This document shows, piece by piece, positions 7,387 through 14,626 of a DNA stretch of 14,626 nucleotides. The notes beneath the pieces were generated by a model. It did no database searches. It saw nothing but the letters and a program-made list of their open reading frames with translations, and was not told where the DNA came from. Position numbers and translations under genes: made by a program. Source of the stretch: Burkholderiaceae bacterium (GTDB lineage Bacteria; Pseudomonadota; Gammaproteobacteria; Burkholderiales; Burkholderiaceae_C); the NCBI GenBank assembly GCA_030726195.1, contig JANREF010000316.1, positions 1-14,626 on the forward strand. Direction: 5' to 3'. Position 1 is the stretch's first letter, and the number at the start of each line of letters is the position of its first letter.

Positions 7387-8307
7387 ATGCCGCAATCCAT
7401 TGATGAGTTGATCGCCGCCTTAGAAGGCGTCGGTTATTACGCCGATAGGCGTTTGGCTACGGCTGTTTTTTTGGCGCTGCAGTTGGGTCGCCCCTTGTTG
7501 TTGGAGGGTGAGCCCGGTGTGGGTAAAACCGAGTTGGCCAAGGCCTTGTCGCGTGTCCTGGCTAGGCCCATGATCCGCCTGCAGTGCTTTGATGGCATGG
7601 AGCAGCGTGAAGCCTTGTACGAGTGGAACTACACGGCGCAGTTGCTGCACATGCGTGCGCTAGAGGGCAGTTCGCAGGCCAGCCCTGGTGACATTGAGCG
7701 TGCTGTGTACGGCGAGCGGTTTCTCATTGCCCGCCCGTTGCTGCAAGCCTTGCAGGCGCCGCAGCCCGGCGCTGTGCTGCTCATAGACGAGGTTGACCGC
7801 GCAGACGAGCCCTTTGAGGCCTTTCTTTTGGAATATTTGGGTGAGTACCAGGTGAGCATCCCGGAGCTGGGCACGGTACAAGCCCAGCACCGCCCCATCA
7901 CCATACTCACCAGCAACCGCACCCGCGAGCTCAACGACGCGGTCAAGCGCCGCTGCCTGTACCACTGGCTGGACTACCCAGAGCGCGAGCGCGAGTTGGC
8001 CATTGTGCGTGCCCGTGTGCCCAACGCCAGCGAGCAACTCACCACGCAAGTTGCCGCTGTCGTGGGACAGTTGCGCAGCATGCCCTTTAGCAATGCCTTT
8101 CAGCGCGCACCCGGCATCGCCGAGAGCGTGGACTGGGCCAAGGCCTTGGTGGCCCTGGACACCTTGGTGGTCGACCCCGAGGTCATACAAGACACGGCTG
8201 GCATTTTGTTCAAGCAGCGCGATGACATTGCAGCCATGTCACAAGCGTTTGCCGTTGACGTCTTAGAGGCCGCAGCACAGCAAGCACAAGACGACGCTGT
8301 TTCATGA
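7387..8307 (+). CDS. coxD: MoxR-family AAA+ ATPase (CoxD-like)
   Basis: This 306-residue AAA+ ATPase of the MoxR family, CoxD branch, is a cytoplasmic chaperone. In Oligotropha, CoxD is required to build the sulfurated molybdenum centre. Walker A is GEPGVGKT (41-48), Walker B is VLLIDEVDRADE (130-141), and the sensor 1 region is ITILTSNRTREL. These are followed by the arginine-rich VKRRCLYHWLDYP segment typical of MoxR proteins. The length is normal. The start at ATG 7387 is the only reasonable one, because a stop lies 24 nt upstream in frame, yet no Shine-Dalgarno is visible in the C-rich stretch before it. It overlaps coxE by 4 nt (ATGA), the usual arrangement of MoxR and VWA partners. Family identity is firm. 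The exact role with a form II enzyme is inferred. Confidence 0.92.
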   Translation: MPQSIDELIAALEGVGYYADRRLATAVFLALQLGRPLLLEGEPGVGKTELAKALSRVLARPMIRLQCFDGMEQREALYEWNYTAQLLHMRALEGSSQASPGDIERAVYGERFLIARPLLQALQAPQPGAVLLIDEVDRADEPFEAFLLEYLGEYQVSIPELGTVQAQHRPITILTSNRTRELNDAVKRRCLYHWLDYPERERELAIVRARVPNASEQLTTQVAAVVGQLRSMPFSNAFQRAPGIAESVDWAKALVALDTLVVDPEVIQDTAGILFKQRDDIAAMSQAFAVDVLEAAAQQAQDDAVS

Positions 8308-9527
8308 GTGCAGGCGCAGGCCAACACGCTTTAGGCGACGCGCGCAGCGGAAAAATGGCCGCCAACGTGGTGGGTTTTTTGCGCACGCTCAGGCGCGCAG
8401 GCGTGATGAGCGACGCCAACCGCGCGGCCCTAGCCTTTGACGCTTTGCGCACCGTCGGGCTGGCCAGTAAGCGAGACACACAAGCGGCTTTAGAAGCGGT
8501 ATTGGTGAACAAGCACGCCGATTTGGTGGTGTTTCGTGAGCTGTTTGATGCCTACTTCAGAGACCCCAAGCTGGCCAACCAGCTGTTGGCCCAAATGCTG
8601 CCAACTGCGCAAGGCCAAGCCAATCCCAGCCCGCAGCGCGCTCGCACACGTGAGGCGCTGAGTCCGCCCAAGCCCAATGCCACTGGCAGCAAGCCCCAGT
8701 CCGAAACCCCAATAGAACTGGACGCGGCCATGACGGCCAGCGAGGTGAGGCGTATCAAGCATGCCGACTTCAACACCCTCACGGCCAGCGAGTACCACTT
8801 GGTCATGAATTTGGCCAAGCGCATCGACTTGGGTTTGCCCAAATGGCGCGCGCGCCGCTACCACAGCGCCAGCACAGGCTCTCGCGTGCATTGGTCGGCC
8901 TTGCTCAGAGACAGTGCGCGTGGACATGGCTTGAGCCCGCAGCTGCCCATGCGCGCGCGCAAATCCTTGGCACCACCGTTGGTGGTGCTGGTCGATGTGT
9001 CGGGGTCTATGGAGCGCTACACACGTTTGTTGCTGGCGTTTTTGCATGCCGCCACCAAGCCTACGCTGCCAGGTGGGCCCAGCCAGCGCCATGTGTTTGC
9101 CTTTGGCACGCACCTGAGCGACTTGAGCGCTGCGTTTGCACTGGACGACACCGATGCCATGCTTGCGCGCGTCAACACATTGGTCAGCGACTTTGCAGGT
9201 GGCACCATGCTGGGCGACAGTTTGGCCACGCTCAAGGCCCAACACGCGCGTGCTCTGGGTGGCTCGCGCGCCATCGTCATGGTCATCAGTGATGGCCTAG
9301 ACACAGGCGAGCCGAGCGCCTTGGACCAGCATTTAGAGTGGCTCAAACTGCACAGCAAGCGCTTGTTGTGGCTCAACCCGTTGCTGCGCTTTGACCAATA
9401 TGTGCCGGCCGCGCAAGGCGCGCAGTTGTTGCACGCCCACAGCGATGCCATGCTGGCGGTTCACAATGTGGACAGTTTGCACATGCTCGCCAGTAGTATT
9501 GCCCAGCTCATGCGCTCGGCACGCTGA
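8304..9527 (+). CDS. coxE: VWA domain protein (CoxE-like)
   Basis: This 407-residue protein belongs to the VWA_CoxE family, the partner of the CoxD MoxR ATPase in maturing the molybdenum hydroxylase. The N-terminal half is helical and charged. A low-complexity Pro/Ser/Lys stretch at about 105-135 separates it from the rest. The C-terminal von Willebrand A domain begins at PPLVVLVDVSGSM, giving a complete MIDAS DxSxS (D231, S233, S235). The MIDAS threonine is in GGTMLGD (T301), and a further acidic loop is VISDGLDTG. The metal site therefore looks intact. The start ATG overlaps the coxD stop (ATGA at 8304-8307), so translation is coupled. CoxG follows after 30 nt. The length is typical. What the VWA domain binds in this system is not shown. 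Confidence 0.92.
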   Translation: MSAGAGQHALGDARSGKMAANVVGFLRTLRRAGVMSDANRAALAFDALRTVGLASKRDTQAALEAVLVNKHADLVVFRELFDAYFRDPKLANQLLAQMLPTAQGQANPSPQRARTREALSPPKPNATGSKPQSETPIELDAAMTASEVRRIKHADFNTLTASEYHLVMNLAKRIDLGLPKWRARRYHSASTGSRVHWSALLRDSARGHGLSPQLPMRARKSLAPPLVVLVDVSGSMERYTRLLLAFLHAATKPTLPGGPSQRHVFAFGTHLSDLSAAFALDDTDAMLARVNTLVSDFAGGTMLGDSLATLKAQHARALGGSRAIVMVISDGLDTGEPSALDQHLEWLKLHSKRLLWLNPLLRFDQYVPAAQGAQLLHAHSDAMLAVHNVDSLHMLASSIAQLMRSAR

Positions 9528-9544
9528 CATCATTTAACCGTTAC

Positions 9545-9550
9545 GGAGGA
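9545..9550 (+). promoter_or_regulatory. Strong ribosome binding site of coxG
   Basis: GGAGGA lies 7 nt before the ATG at 9558. It is among the best ribosome sites in the window and suggests CoxG is translated strongly and independently of coxE. Confidence 0.8.
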
Positions 9551-9557
9551 CTTCACA

Positions 9558-10184
9558 ATGGACATGCAAGGCTCAAAAGAATTGGGTGTATCGCAACAAA
9601 TCGCTTGGGATGCGCTGAACAACCCCGATGTACTCAAGGCCTGTATCCCCGGCTGTACCAAGGTAGAAGCCACCGGCGACAACGCCTTTGAAATGGCTGT
9701 GTCCTTGAAAATTGGCCCTGTATCGGCCAAGTTCACCGGCAGCATTGTGCTCACCGATGTGGACGCACCCAACTCCTACACCCTGCAATTTGAGGGCCAG
9801 GGTGGCCCAGCAGGCTTTGGCAAGGGCTCGTCGCACGTTCAGCTCACGCCCAACGGCAACGGCTGTTTGCTCAACTACACCGTGAACGCGTCTGTGGGCG
9901 GCAAAGTTGCACAGCTGGGCCAGCGCCTCATCGACGGTGTGGCCGGCAAGATGGCCGACGATTTCTTCAAGCGTTTCGAGGCCTACTTGGCCGAGCACCA
10001 CGGCGTGGCTGCAGACGCAGCGCCAAGTGGTGCGGCAGATGCCAGCAGTGGTGGCGCTGCGCACAGCGCGGCTGCGCCACACGGCGATGAGTATGAATCC
10101 CGCGGTGCATCCAAGCGCATCAACTGGATGGTGGCCGTGGCCGTGCTGGGCTTGGTGGCGTACTACGCCCTGCGCCAGGTCTGA
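9558..10184 (+). CDS. coxG: CoxG: SRPBCC-family protein with C-terminal membrane anchor
   Basis: This 208-residue protein has a START/SRPBCC (CoxG) domain at about residues 1-148 with the family features IPGC (30-33), KIGPVSAKFTG, GQGGPAGFGKG, and the C-terminal helix LIDGVAGKMADDFFKRF. A flexible Ala/Gly/Ser/His-rich linker covers about 149-180, and a hydrophobic segment WMVAVAVLGLVAYYAL (190-205) ends the protein. This fits a cytoplasmic ligand-binding domain held to the inner membrane by a C-terminal tail. In Oligotropha, CoxG is needed to anchor CO dehydrogenase at the membrane, and work on mycobacterial enzymes points to quinone handling. The gene lies 30 nt after coxE, behind a strong ribosome site, and 155 nt before the XdhC-like gene. 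The ligand here is unknown. Confidence 0.9.
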   Translation: MDMQGSKELGVSQQIAWDALNNPDVLKACIPGCTKVEATGDNAFEMAVSLKIGPVSAKFTGSIVLTDVDAPNSYTLQFEGQGGPAGFGKGSSHVQLTPNGNGCLLNYTVNASVGGKVAQLGQRLIDGVAGKMADDFFKRFEAYLAEHHGVAADAAPSGAADASSGGAAHSAAAPHGDEYESRGASKRINWMVAVAVLGLVAYYALRQV

Positions 10185-10205
10185 GCGAAAGTTTAGAGCT
10201 AAAGC

Positions 10206-10233
10206 TAAGCGCGAGAAGGTAAGCACGAGAAGG
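10206..10233. repeat. 14-bp tandem duplication in the coxG-xdhC-like spacer
   Basis: Two adjacent copies of TAAGCRCGAGAAGG (10206-10219 and 10220-10233) differ at one base. They lie in the 155-nt gap after coxG, where I see no gene and no terminator. The preceding bases (AGAGCTAAAGC) look like a degenerate further relative. Confidence 0.75.
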
Positions 10234-10339
10234 TTTGAACCCAAGCGTGTGAGCGCCCGGTTGTGGATGCCACACCACCCGTTCAACCAACGCCGCCACG
10301 CAACAGCCCAACCGACACACTGCAATAGGAACACAGGCC

Positions 10340-11497
10340 ATGGACAATTTAGACCTCACCGTGCTCAAAACGCTTCGCGATTGGCGTGTGGCTGGCCACC
10401 GTGCTTTGTTGGCCACCGTCGTGAGAACCTGGGGCTCTTCACCGCGTCCGGTGGGCTCCATCATGGCCATGCGGGCCGACGGTGCGGTGGTGGGCTCTGT
10501 CTCGGGCGGCTGCATTGAAGACGACCTGATCAACCGCTACACCTTGGCCTACCGCGGCGAGGCCAGCGCCGATTCAAACACCGCTTCACAGGCACACAAC
10601 GCCAACCAGGCGACAGATGCAGCCAATACGGCAAACACGGCCAATGCAGCAGAGGCGCCAGTCCACGCCATACCCAGCGGCGCACCGCAGCGTGTGAGCT
10701 ACGGCGTGAGTGCCGATGAGGCGCACCGCTTTGGACTGCCGTGCGGCGGTACATTGGAGTTGTTGCTGGAGTTTGACCCCGAGGCGCAGCAGCTCGTGGA
10801 CTTGGTCGGCAATCTAGATCAAGGCTTGTTGGTGTGCCGGCGTCTGGACTTGCTCAGCGGGCAGGCCAGTTGCGCCCTGAGCGCAGCGCCCGCGGCCTTA
10901 ACGCTGGACGCTACGGCCTTGGTCAACACCTTTGGCCCGGGCTATCGCATGCTCATCATTGGTGCGGGGCAGCTCAGTGAGTACTTGGCTACCATGGCCT
11001 TGTTCAGCGGGTTTTCTGTCACCGTGTGCGACCCGCGCGATGAATACCGTGGGGCGTGGCAAGTGCCTGCGGCCAAGGTGGTGAGCACCATGCCGGACGA
11101 CGAGGTCAAGGCCTTTGCGCCGGACTCGCGCAGTTGCGTGGTCGCGCTCACACACGACCCCAAGCTAGACGACTTGGCCTTGCTGGAGGCCTTGGATACA
11201 CCCGCGTTTTACGTGGGTGCCATTGGCTCTCGGCGCAACCACGCCTCGCGCACACAGCGCATGATCGAGCACTTTGAGCAAACCGAGGCCGGCTTGCAGC
11301 GCCTGCGTGGCCCCATTGGTATTTACATTGGTAGTAAGACGCCGCCTGAGATCGCAGTGAGCGTGATGGCGGAAATTTTGGCCGTCAAAAACAATGTGAC
11401 CTTGCCGCGGGACATGGCTGTGGGTTTGGCCAAAGAGCGTTTGGAAACACCACACAACGACCCCGGCATGGCGTGTGGTGTGGGCGACGTGGCCTAG
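10340..11497 (+). CDS. XdhC/CoxI-family molybdenum cofactor maturation protein with low-complexity insert
   Basis: This 385-residue member of the XdhC/CoxI family (coxF- or coxI-like) is expected to bind and sulfurate molybdenum cofactor for the CoxL-type subunit. The N-terminal domain shows WGSSPRPVG (31-39), VSGGCIEDD (54-62) and FGLPCGG (131-137), with the two family cysteines C58 and C135. The C-terminal Rossmann domain begins at MLIIGAGQLSEYLA (204-217). It continues with YVGAIGSRRNH (291-301) and GPIGIYIGSKTPPEIAVSVMAEI (324-346). Between the two parts of the N-terminal domain, residues about 75-116 form an Ala/Asn/Thr-rich insert that most relatives lack. The start ATG 10340 has AGGA 9 nt upstream. 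It closes the cox cluster, and its stop is only 10 nt from the converging crcB stop. It is of a different subtype from the xdhC at 1196-2032. Family is certain; partner specificity is inferred from position. Confidence 0.92.
   Translation: MDNLDLTVLKTLRDWRVAGHRALLATVVRTWGSSPRPVGSIMAMRADGAVVGSVSGGCIEDDLINRYTLAYRGEASADSNTASQAHNANQATDAANTANTANAAEAPVHAIPSGAPQRVSYGVSADEAHRFGLPCGGTLELLLEFDPEAQQLVDLVGNLDQGLLVCRRLDLLSGQASCALSAAPAALTLDATALVNTFGPGYRMLIIGAGQLSEYLATMALFSGFSVTVCDPRDEYRGAWQVPAAKVVSTMPDDEVKAFAPDSRSCVVALTHDPKLDDLALLEALDTPAFYVGAIGSRRNHASRTQRMIEHFEQTEAGLQRLRGPIGIYIGSKTPPEIAVSVMAEILAVKNNVTLPRDMAVGLAKERLETPHNDPGMACGVGDVA
10625..10651 (+). repeat. Three imperfect 9-bp coding repeats (Asn-Thr-Ala)
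   Basis: Three consecutive nine-base units (AAYACGGCN-like, the last AATGCAGCA) encode NTA, NTA, NAA inside the low-complexity insert of the XdhC-like protein. The pattern suggests the insert grew by short tandem duplication. Confidence 0.6.
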
Positions 11498-11507
11498 AGA
11501 AGCTGCG

Positions 11508-11900
11508 CTATTGCGCTGTGCTTTGCCACAGCCACTGCGCGGTGCGCATGCCTGCGTAGGTCAGCGCCAAAGAGCCGAGCAAGTTCAAGCCCGCATTGGC
11601 CAGTGCGCTTGCAAAGTGCCCACTGTGCAGCAGGTTGACGGTTTCCAGCGAAAACGTAGAGAAGGTCGTGAGTGCGCCCAAGAAGCCCGTCATGATGAGC
11701 AAGCGCCACATGGGGTCTAGGGCGGTGTGGGTTTGCAGCCATACAAAGCCCAGGCCCACCAAGTAAGCGCCAATCCAGTTGGCGCTGAGCGTGCCCACGG
11801 CCACGCCGGTGGAGCCCGCTTGGTTGAGCCACACGCTCAGTTGCCAGCGGCTGACAGCGCCTAAGCTGGCACCAATACAAATTGCAATGACTGAGTACAT
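11508..11900 (-). CDS. crcB: Fluoride ion channel CrcB/FluC
   Basis: This small inner-membrane fluoride channel is 130 residues long from the ATG at 11900, with four hydrophobic segments at roughly 2-22, 32-55, 66-88 and 98-122. Family marks are GASLGAVSRW near the N-terminus, the pore asparagine in TLSANWIGAYLVG (N41), and the phenylalanine box TTFSTFS (F80, F83) in GFLGALTTFSTFS. The usual GG before LTTFSTF is GA here, a mild change. Such proteins work as antiparallel dimers that expel toxic fluoride. A GTG three codons upstream (11909) is an alternative start, and neither start has a strong Shine-Dalgarno. The gene converges with the end of the cox cluster (10-nt gap). It shares strand with the ComEA-like gene upstream but probably has its own promoter. 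No fluoride riboswitch motif was recognised in its 5' region. Confidence 0.93.
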   Translation of the reverse strand: MYSVIAICIGASLGAVSRWQLSVWLNQAGSTGVAVGTLSANWIGAYLVGLGFVWLQTHTALDPMWRLLIMTGFLGALTTFSTFSLETVNLLHSGHFASALANAGLNLLGSLALTYAGMRTAQWLWQSTAQ

Positions 11901-11941
11901 AGAGGGCACCGCGCCGCAGCGCGTATCTTGTGTTGTGCCCC

Positions 11942-11947
11942 ATTGTA
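11942..11947 (-). promoter_or_regulatory. Candidate -10 box of crcB
   Basis: On the minus strand this reads TACAAT, a 5/6 match to the -10 consensus, and would give a leader of about 35 nt to the ATG at 11900. The -35 position 17 nt upstream (11965-11970, CCTGCC) is poor and falls inside a hairpin, so the assignment is tentative. Confidence 0.35.
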
Positions 11948-11957
11948 GGCGTGCCAG

Positions 11958-11992
11958 ACCGCAGGGCAGGCAAGCGTTGCCGGCGCTGCGGT
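11958..11992. other. Strong near-symmetric hairpin between the ComEA-like gene and crcB
   Basis: ACCGCAG (11958-11964) pairs perfectly with CTGCGGT (11986-11992). Inside it, GGCAA (11969-11973) pairs with TTGCC (11977-11981) around a GCG loop. Two more GC pairs fit between the stems, with two mismatches. It lies just downstream of the ComEA-like stop (12007). Neither strand has a U-run after it, so it is either a 3'-end stabiliser, a Rho-assisted terminator, or a regulatory element over the crcB promoter. Confidence 0.5.
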
Positions 11993-12006
11993 TGGGCTGG
12001 CGTTTG

Positions 12007-12288
12007 CTATTTGCCCAGCGGCTTGTCGTTAACCGTCAGACCTGCGGCCGACAGTTTGGCCGCACGTGCATCACCCACGCCTTTGACGCGCTTGATGAAA
12101 TCGGCCCAGTCTTTGAACTTGCCCGCCTTGCGCTCATCCACAATGACTTTGGACACGACGGGGCCAATCCCTTTCACGCCCGCGAGCTCGGCTGCGCTGC
12201 CTTTGTTGGCGTCTACACCTGCCATGGCCCACGCTGTGGCCAAGCACGCAACAAGGCCTATGGTGGCTTTCAAAATGCTGTGAAACAT
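12007..12288 (-). CDS. Small secreted ComEA-like helix-hairpin-helix protein
   Basis: This 93-residue protein has a signal peptide: a Lys-containing N-terminus, hydrophobic residues 9-22, and a probable cut after AMA at 23. The mature part is about 70 residues and consists of a ComEA-type double helix-hairpin-helix. The first hairpin is GVKGIGPVVSKVIVDER (about 37-53) and the second is RVKGVGDARAAKLSAAG (about 67-83). Such periplasmic proteins bind double-stranded DNA without sequence preference, as in uptake during natural transformation, though many one-domain relatives in betaproteobacteria are uncharacterised. The start ATG at 12288 is fixed by GGGAG 7 nt upstream; longer in-frame starts up to 12387 would bury the signal peptide. 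It is divergent from serS. No other competence gene is visible here. The symbol comEA is plausible but not claimed. Confidence 0.85.
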   Translation of the reverse strand: MFHSILKATIGLVACLATAWAMAGVDANKGSAAELAGVKGIGPVVSKVIVDERKAGKFKDWADFIKRVKGVGDARAAKLSAAGLTVNDKPLGK

Positions 12289-12295
12289 GTTAATT

Positions 12296-12300
12296 CTCCC
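12296..12300 (-). promoter_or_regulatory. Ribosome binding site of the ComEA-like gene
   Basis: On the minus strand GGGAG lies 7 nt before the ATG at 12288. It selects this start, which puts the hydrophobic signal peptide at the true N-terminus. Confidence 0.8.
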
Positions 12301-12469
12301 TGAACGACTTGTTATCAACACACTGTGCAGGCCGGATTGCCCACACGGGCCTGTTGTAGTCCGGAAAGGGTGTCGCGGCGAATCCATACAAATCCCTAGT
12401 GTCAGTGCCCCGGTAGATGTGTGACAGTGCTGGTTTGTGCTGCCGCCAAGAAAGCCTCGCCTTGTCTCG

Positions 12470-12475
12470 TATGAT
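12470..12475 (+). promoter_or_regulatory. Weak candidate -10 box for serS
   Basis: TATGAT (5/6 to consensus) lies 30 nt before the serS ATG, in the 217-bp divergent gap (12289-12505). No good -35 hexamer is found at 16-18 nt spacing. The rest of this gap holds a short inverted repeat, CAGGCC (12328-12333) with GGCCTG (12348-12353), and nothing else I can name. Confidence 0.3.
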
Positions 12476-12493
12476 GCTGGGAGTTGTTAATAG

Positions 12494-13843
<1,350 letters not shown>

Positions 13844-13896
13844 GCTGCGTGCGGATGGATGGGCTGTTGAATCGTGCGGTGAATTGGCGGTTTGGC

Positions 13897-13920
13897 GACG
13901 TGGTGACGTGGCGACGTGGC
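13897..13920. repeat. 8-bp tandem repeat (GACGTGGY) x3
   Basis: Three head-to-tail copies of GACGTGGY begin at 13897, 13905 and 13913, 54 bp after the serS stop. They do not form a hairpin and do not lie in a gene. Confidence 0.8.
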
Positions 13921-14116
13921 AAATTTTTTGATTTGTCAGATCGTCAGTAGGTGGGTGAGTTGGTGGTCGGGTGGACTGGCGTTCGTTGGTGCACGTCCCG
14001 ACAACCTCACGCGTGACACTTCACACCCCATACCGCGCACCCCGCACGCCACATCCCATACTGCACGCTTCATACGGTTACTGCACAACCACACCACCGT
14101 GCATCGGACGATACAA

Positions 14117-14140
14117 AAAAGGCACCCTAGGGTGCCTTTT
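14117..14140. terminator. Perfect palindromic bidirectional intrinsic terminator
   Basis: The core GGCACCCTAGGGTGCC (14121-14136) is a perfect 16-bp palindrome giving a GC-rich stem with a CTAG loop. It is preceded by six A (14115-14120) and followed by four T (14137-14140). The U-run is therefore longer for minus-strand transcripts, which suits the iron-binding protein gene ending at 14214. It should also stop plus-strand read-through from serS. Confidence 0.9.
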
Positions 14141-14213
14141 GCTGTGCGTGTTCGGCTTTTTTACTGTCCCTATGCGGCCTATGCGTTTTTTTCTTTGTGC
14201 TTTGCGCTGAAGC

Positions 14214-14626
14214 CTACCTAAAGCCCACGCGGTCTAGCATTTGCTGCACCGCGACCTGTTTGGCGCCTATGTCGGCGATGGGCGTGGTGTCGGTGTTAAA
14301 CCCGTTGGCCGTCATTGCGTTGAGCGCCGTGTTGGTCATGGCAACGCCTGGCACAGCGGGCCATTCGTTGTTGCCGTTGGCAAAGTGCGCTTGCGCCGCG
14401 TCGCTGGCCAAGTACTCTAAAAATCGCACAGCGCCTGCTTTGTGCGGCGCATTGGCTGCGACCGCGCCGCCAGCCACGTTCATGTGTGTGCCCGTGGTGG
14501 CTTGGTTGGGCATGACCACGCGCAGGGCAGCCACCACCGCTTGGTCAGCGGGCTTGTCCGAGCGCATGAGACGCGCAAGGTAGTAGCTGTTGGCCACGGC
14601 AATGGCGCATTCGCCAGAGGCCACTG
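14214..14626 (-). CDS. Ferric-iron ABC transporter periplasmic binding protein, C-terminal part (truncated by window)
   Basis: About 137 C-terminal residues of a periplasmic binding protein of the FbpA/FutA/IdiA iron(III) group are visible; the gene continues past the right edge. The segment ASGECAIAVANSYYLARL contains the paired tyrosines (YY) that ligate ferric iron in FbpA-type proteins. HMNVAGGAVAANAPHK, AVRFLEYLASDAAQ and NNEWPAVPGV follow in the normal family order. Only the C-terminal lobe is present, and the signal peptide and first lobe are outside the window. The GTG at 14624 is internal, not a start. A strong terminator lies about 75 nt downstream, so this gene ends its transcript, and the permease and ATPase genes are not downstream. 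Iron specificity is likely from the YY pair but rests on family similarity. Confidence 0.88.
   Translation of the reverse strand, partial: VASGECAIAVANSYYLARLMRSDKPADQAVVAALRVVMPNQATTGTHMNVAGGAVAANAPHKAGAVRFLEYLASDAAQAHFANGNNEWPAVPGVAMTNTALNAMTANGFNTDTTPIADIGAKQVAVQQMLDRVGFR

Larger units (their letters stand above)
13844..14213. other. 370-bp intergenic region between serS and the iron-binding protein gene
   Basis: No gene or RNA gene was recognised. It contains an 8-bp tandem repeat (13897-13920), a short T-run (13924-13929) without a convincing hairpin, a 10-bp palindrome TCACGCGTGA (14007-14016), a C/A-rich stretch (about 14020-14100), a strong bidirectional terminator (14117-14140), and two T-rich runs near 14156-14192. 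Two CTATGCG copies sit 9 bp apart at 14170 and 14179. Confidence 0.6.

Noticed and set aside
8490..9245. Minus-strand open frame (251 residues) opposite coxE
   Set aside because: It is a shadow of the VWA gene and has no independent evidence.
11900..12006. Possible fluoride riboswitch before crcB
   Set aside because: The aptamer's conserved sequence and pseudoknot pattern could not be recognised in the minus-strand leader. A covariance search would settle it.
13844..14213. Possible tRNA gene after serS
   Set aside because: No cloverleaf, GTTCRA-like T-loop or acceptor pairing was found on either strand.

Overview
The window looks like chromosome of a betaproteobacterium, probably Burkholderiales/Comamonadaceae. 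The grounds are a moderately GC-rich composition, heavy use of TTG and CTG leucine codons, and the family types of the genes. This placement is inferred from composition and protein flavour, not from a marker gene. Genes are tightly packed, and no insertion sequence, CRISPR array, tRNA or rRNA was seen.

Layout. (1) Positions 2-2032, plus strand: the 3' part of the molybdopterin subunit of xanthine dehydrogenase (xdhB), directly abutted by its maturation factor xdhC. (2) Positions 2110-3333, minus strand: a regulator with an AcoR-type N-terminus, a GAF domain, a probable PAS domain and a Fis-type helix-turn-helix, but no sigma-54 AAA+ module. It converges with xdhC across a 9-bp tandem repeat. 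(3) Positions 3334-3511: a divergent control region with two clean palindromes. (4) Positions 3512-11497, plus strand: a seven-gene molybdenum hydroxylase cluster in the order coxS, coxL, coxM, coxD (MoxR ATPase), coxE (VWA), coxG (SRPBCC with membrane anchor) and a second XdhC-family protein carrying an unusual Ala/Asn/Thr-rich insert. (5) Minus strand: crcB (fluoride channel) and a small secreted ComEA-like helix-hairpin-helix protein. (6) serS on the plus strand. (7) A perfect 24-bp palindromic bidirectional terminator, then the C-terminal part of a ferric-iron ABC transporter binding protein on the minus strand, running off the window.

How the genes work together. CoxS (two 2Fe-2S clusters), CoxM (FAD) and CoxL (molybdopterin) make one heterotrimeric hydroxylase. 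CoxL has the form II signature AYRGAGR and the S-L-M gene order, not the Cys-containing AYRCSFR signature and M-S-L order of proven aerobic CO dehydrogenases. The real substrate is therefore open. CoxD, CoxE and the XdhC-like protein are expected to sulfurate and mature the cofactor, and CoxG to tether the enzyme to the membrane. The GAF regulator sits between two molybdenum-hydroxylase operons and could serve either or both.

The points most worth following are the Cu-less form II enzyme with a full coxDEG/xdhC maturation set, the paired palindromes in the divergent promoter region, the AAA+-less regulator, and the repeat-built insert in the second XdhC protein. Nothing here is clearly a wholly new system.
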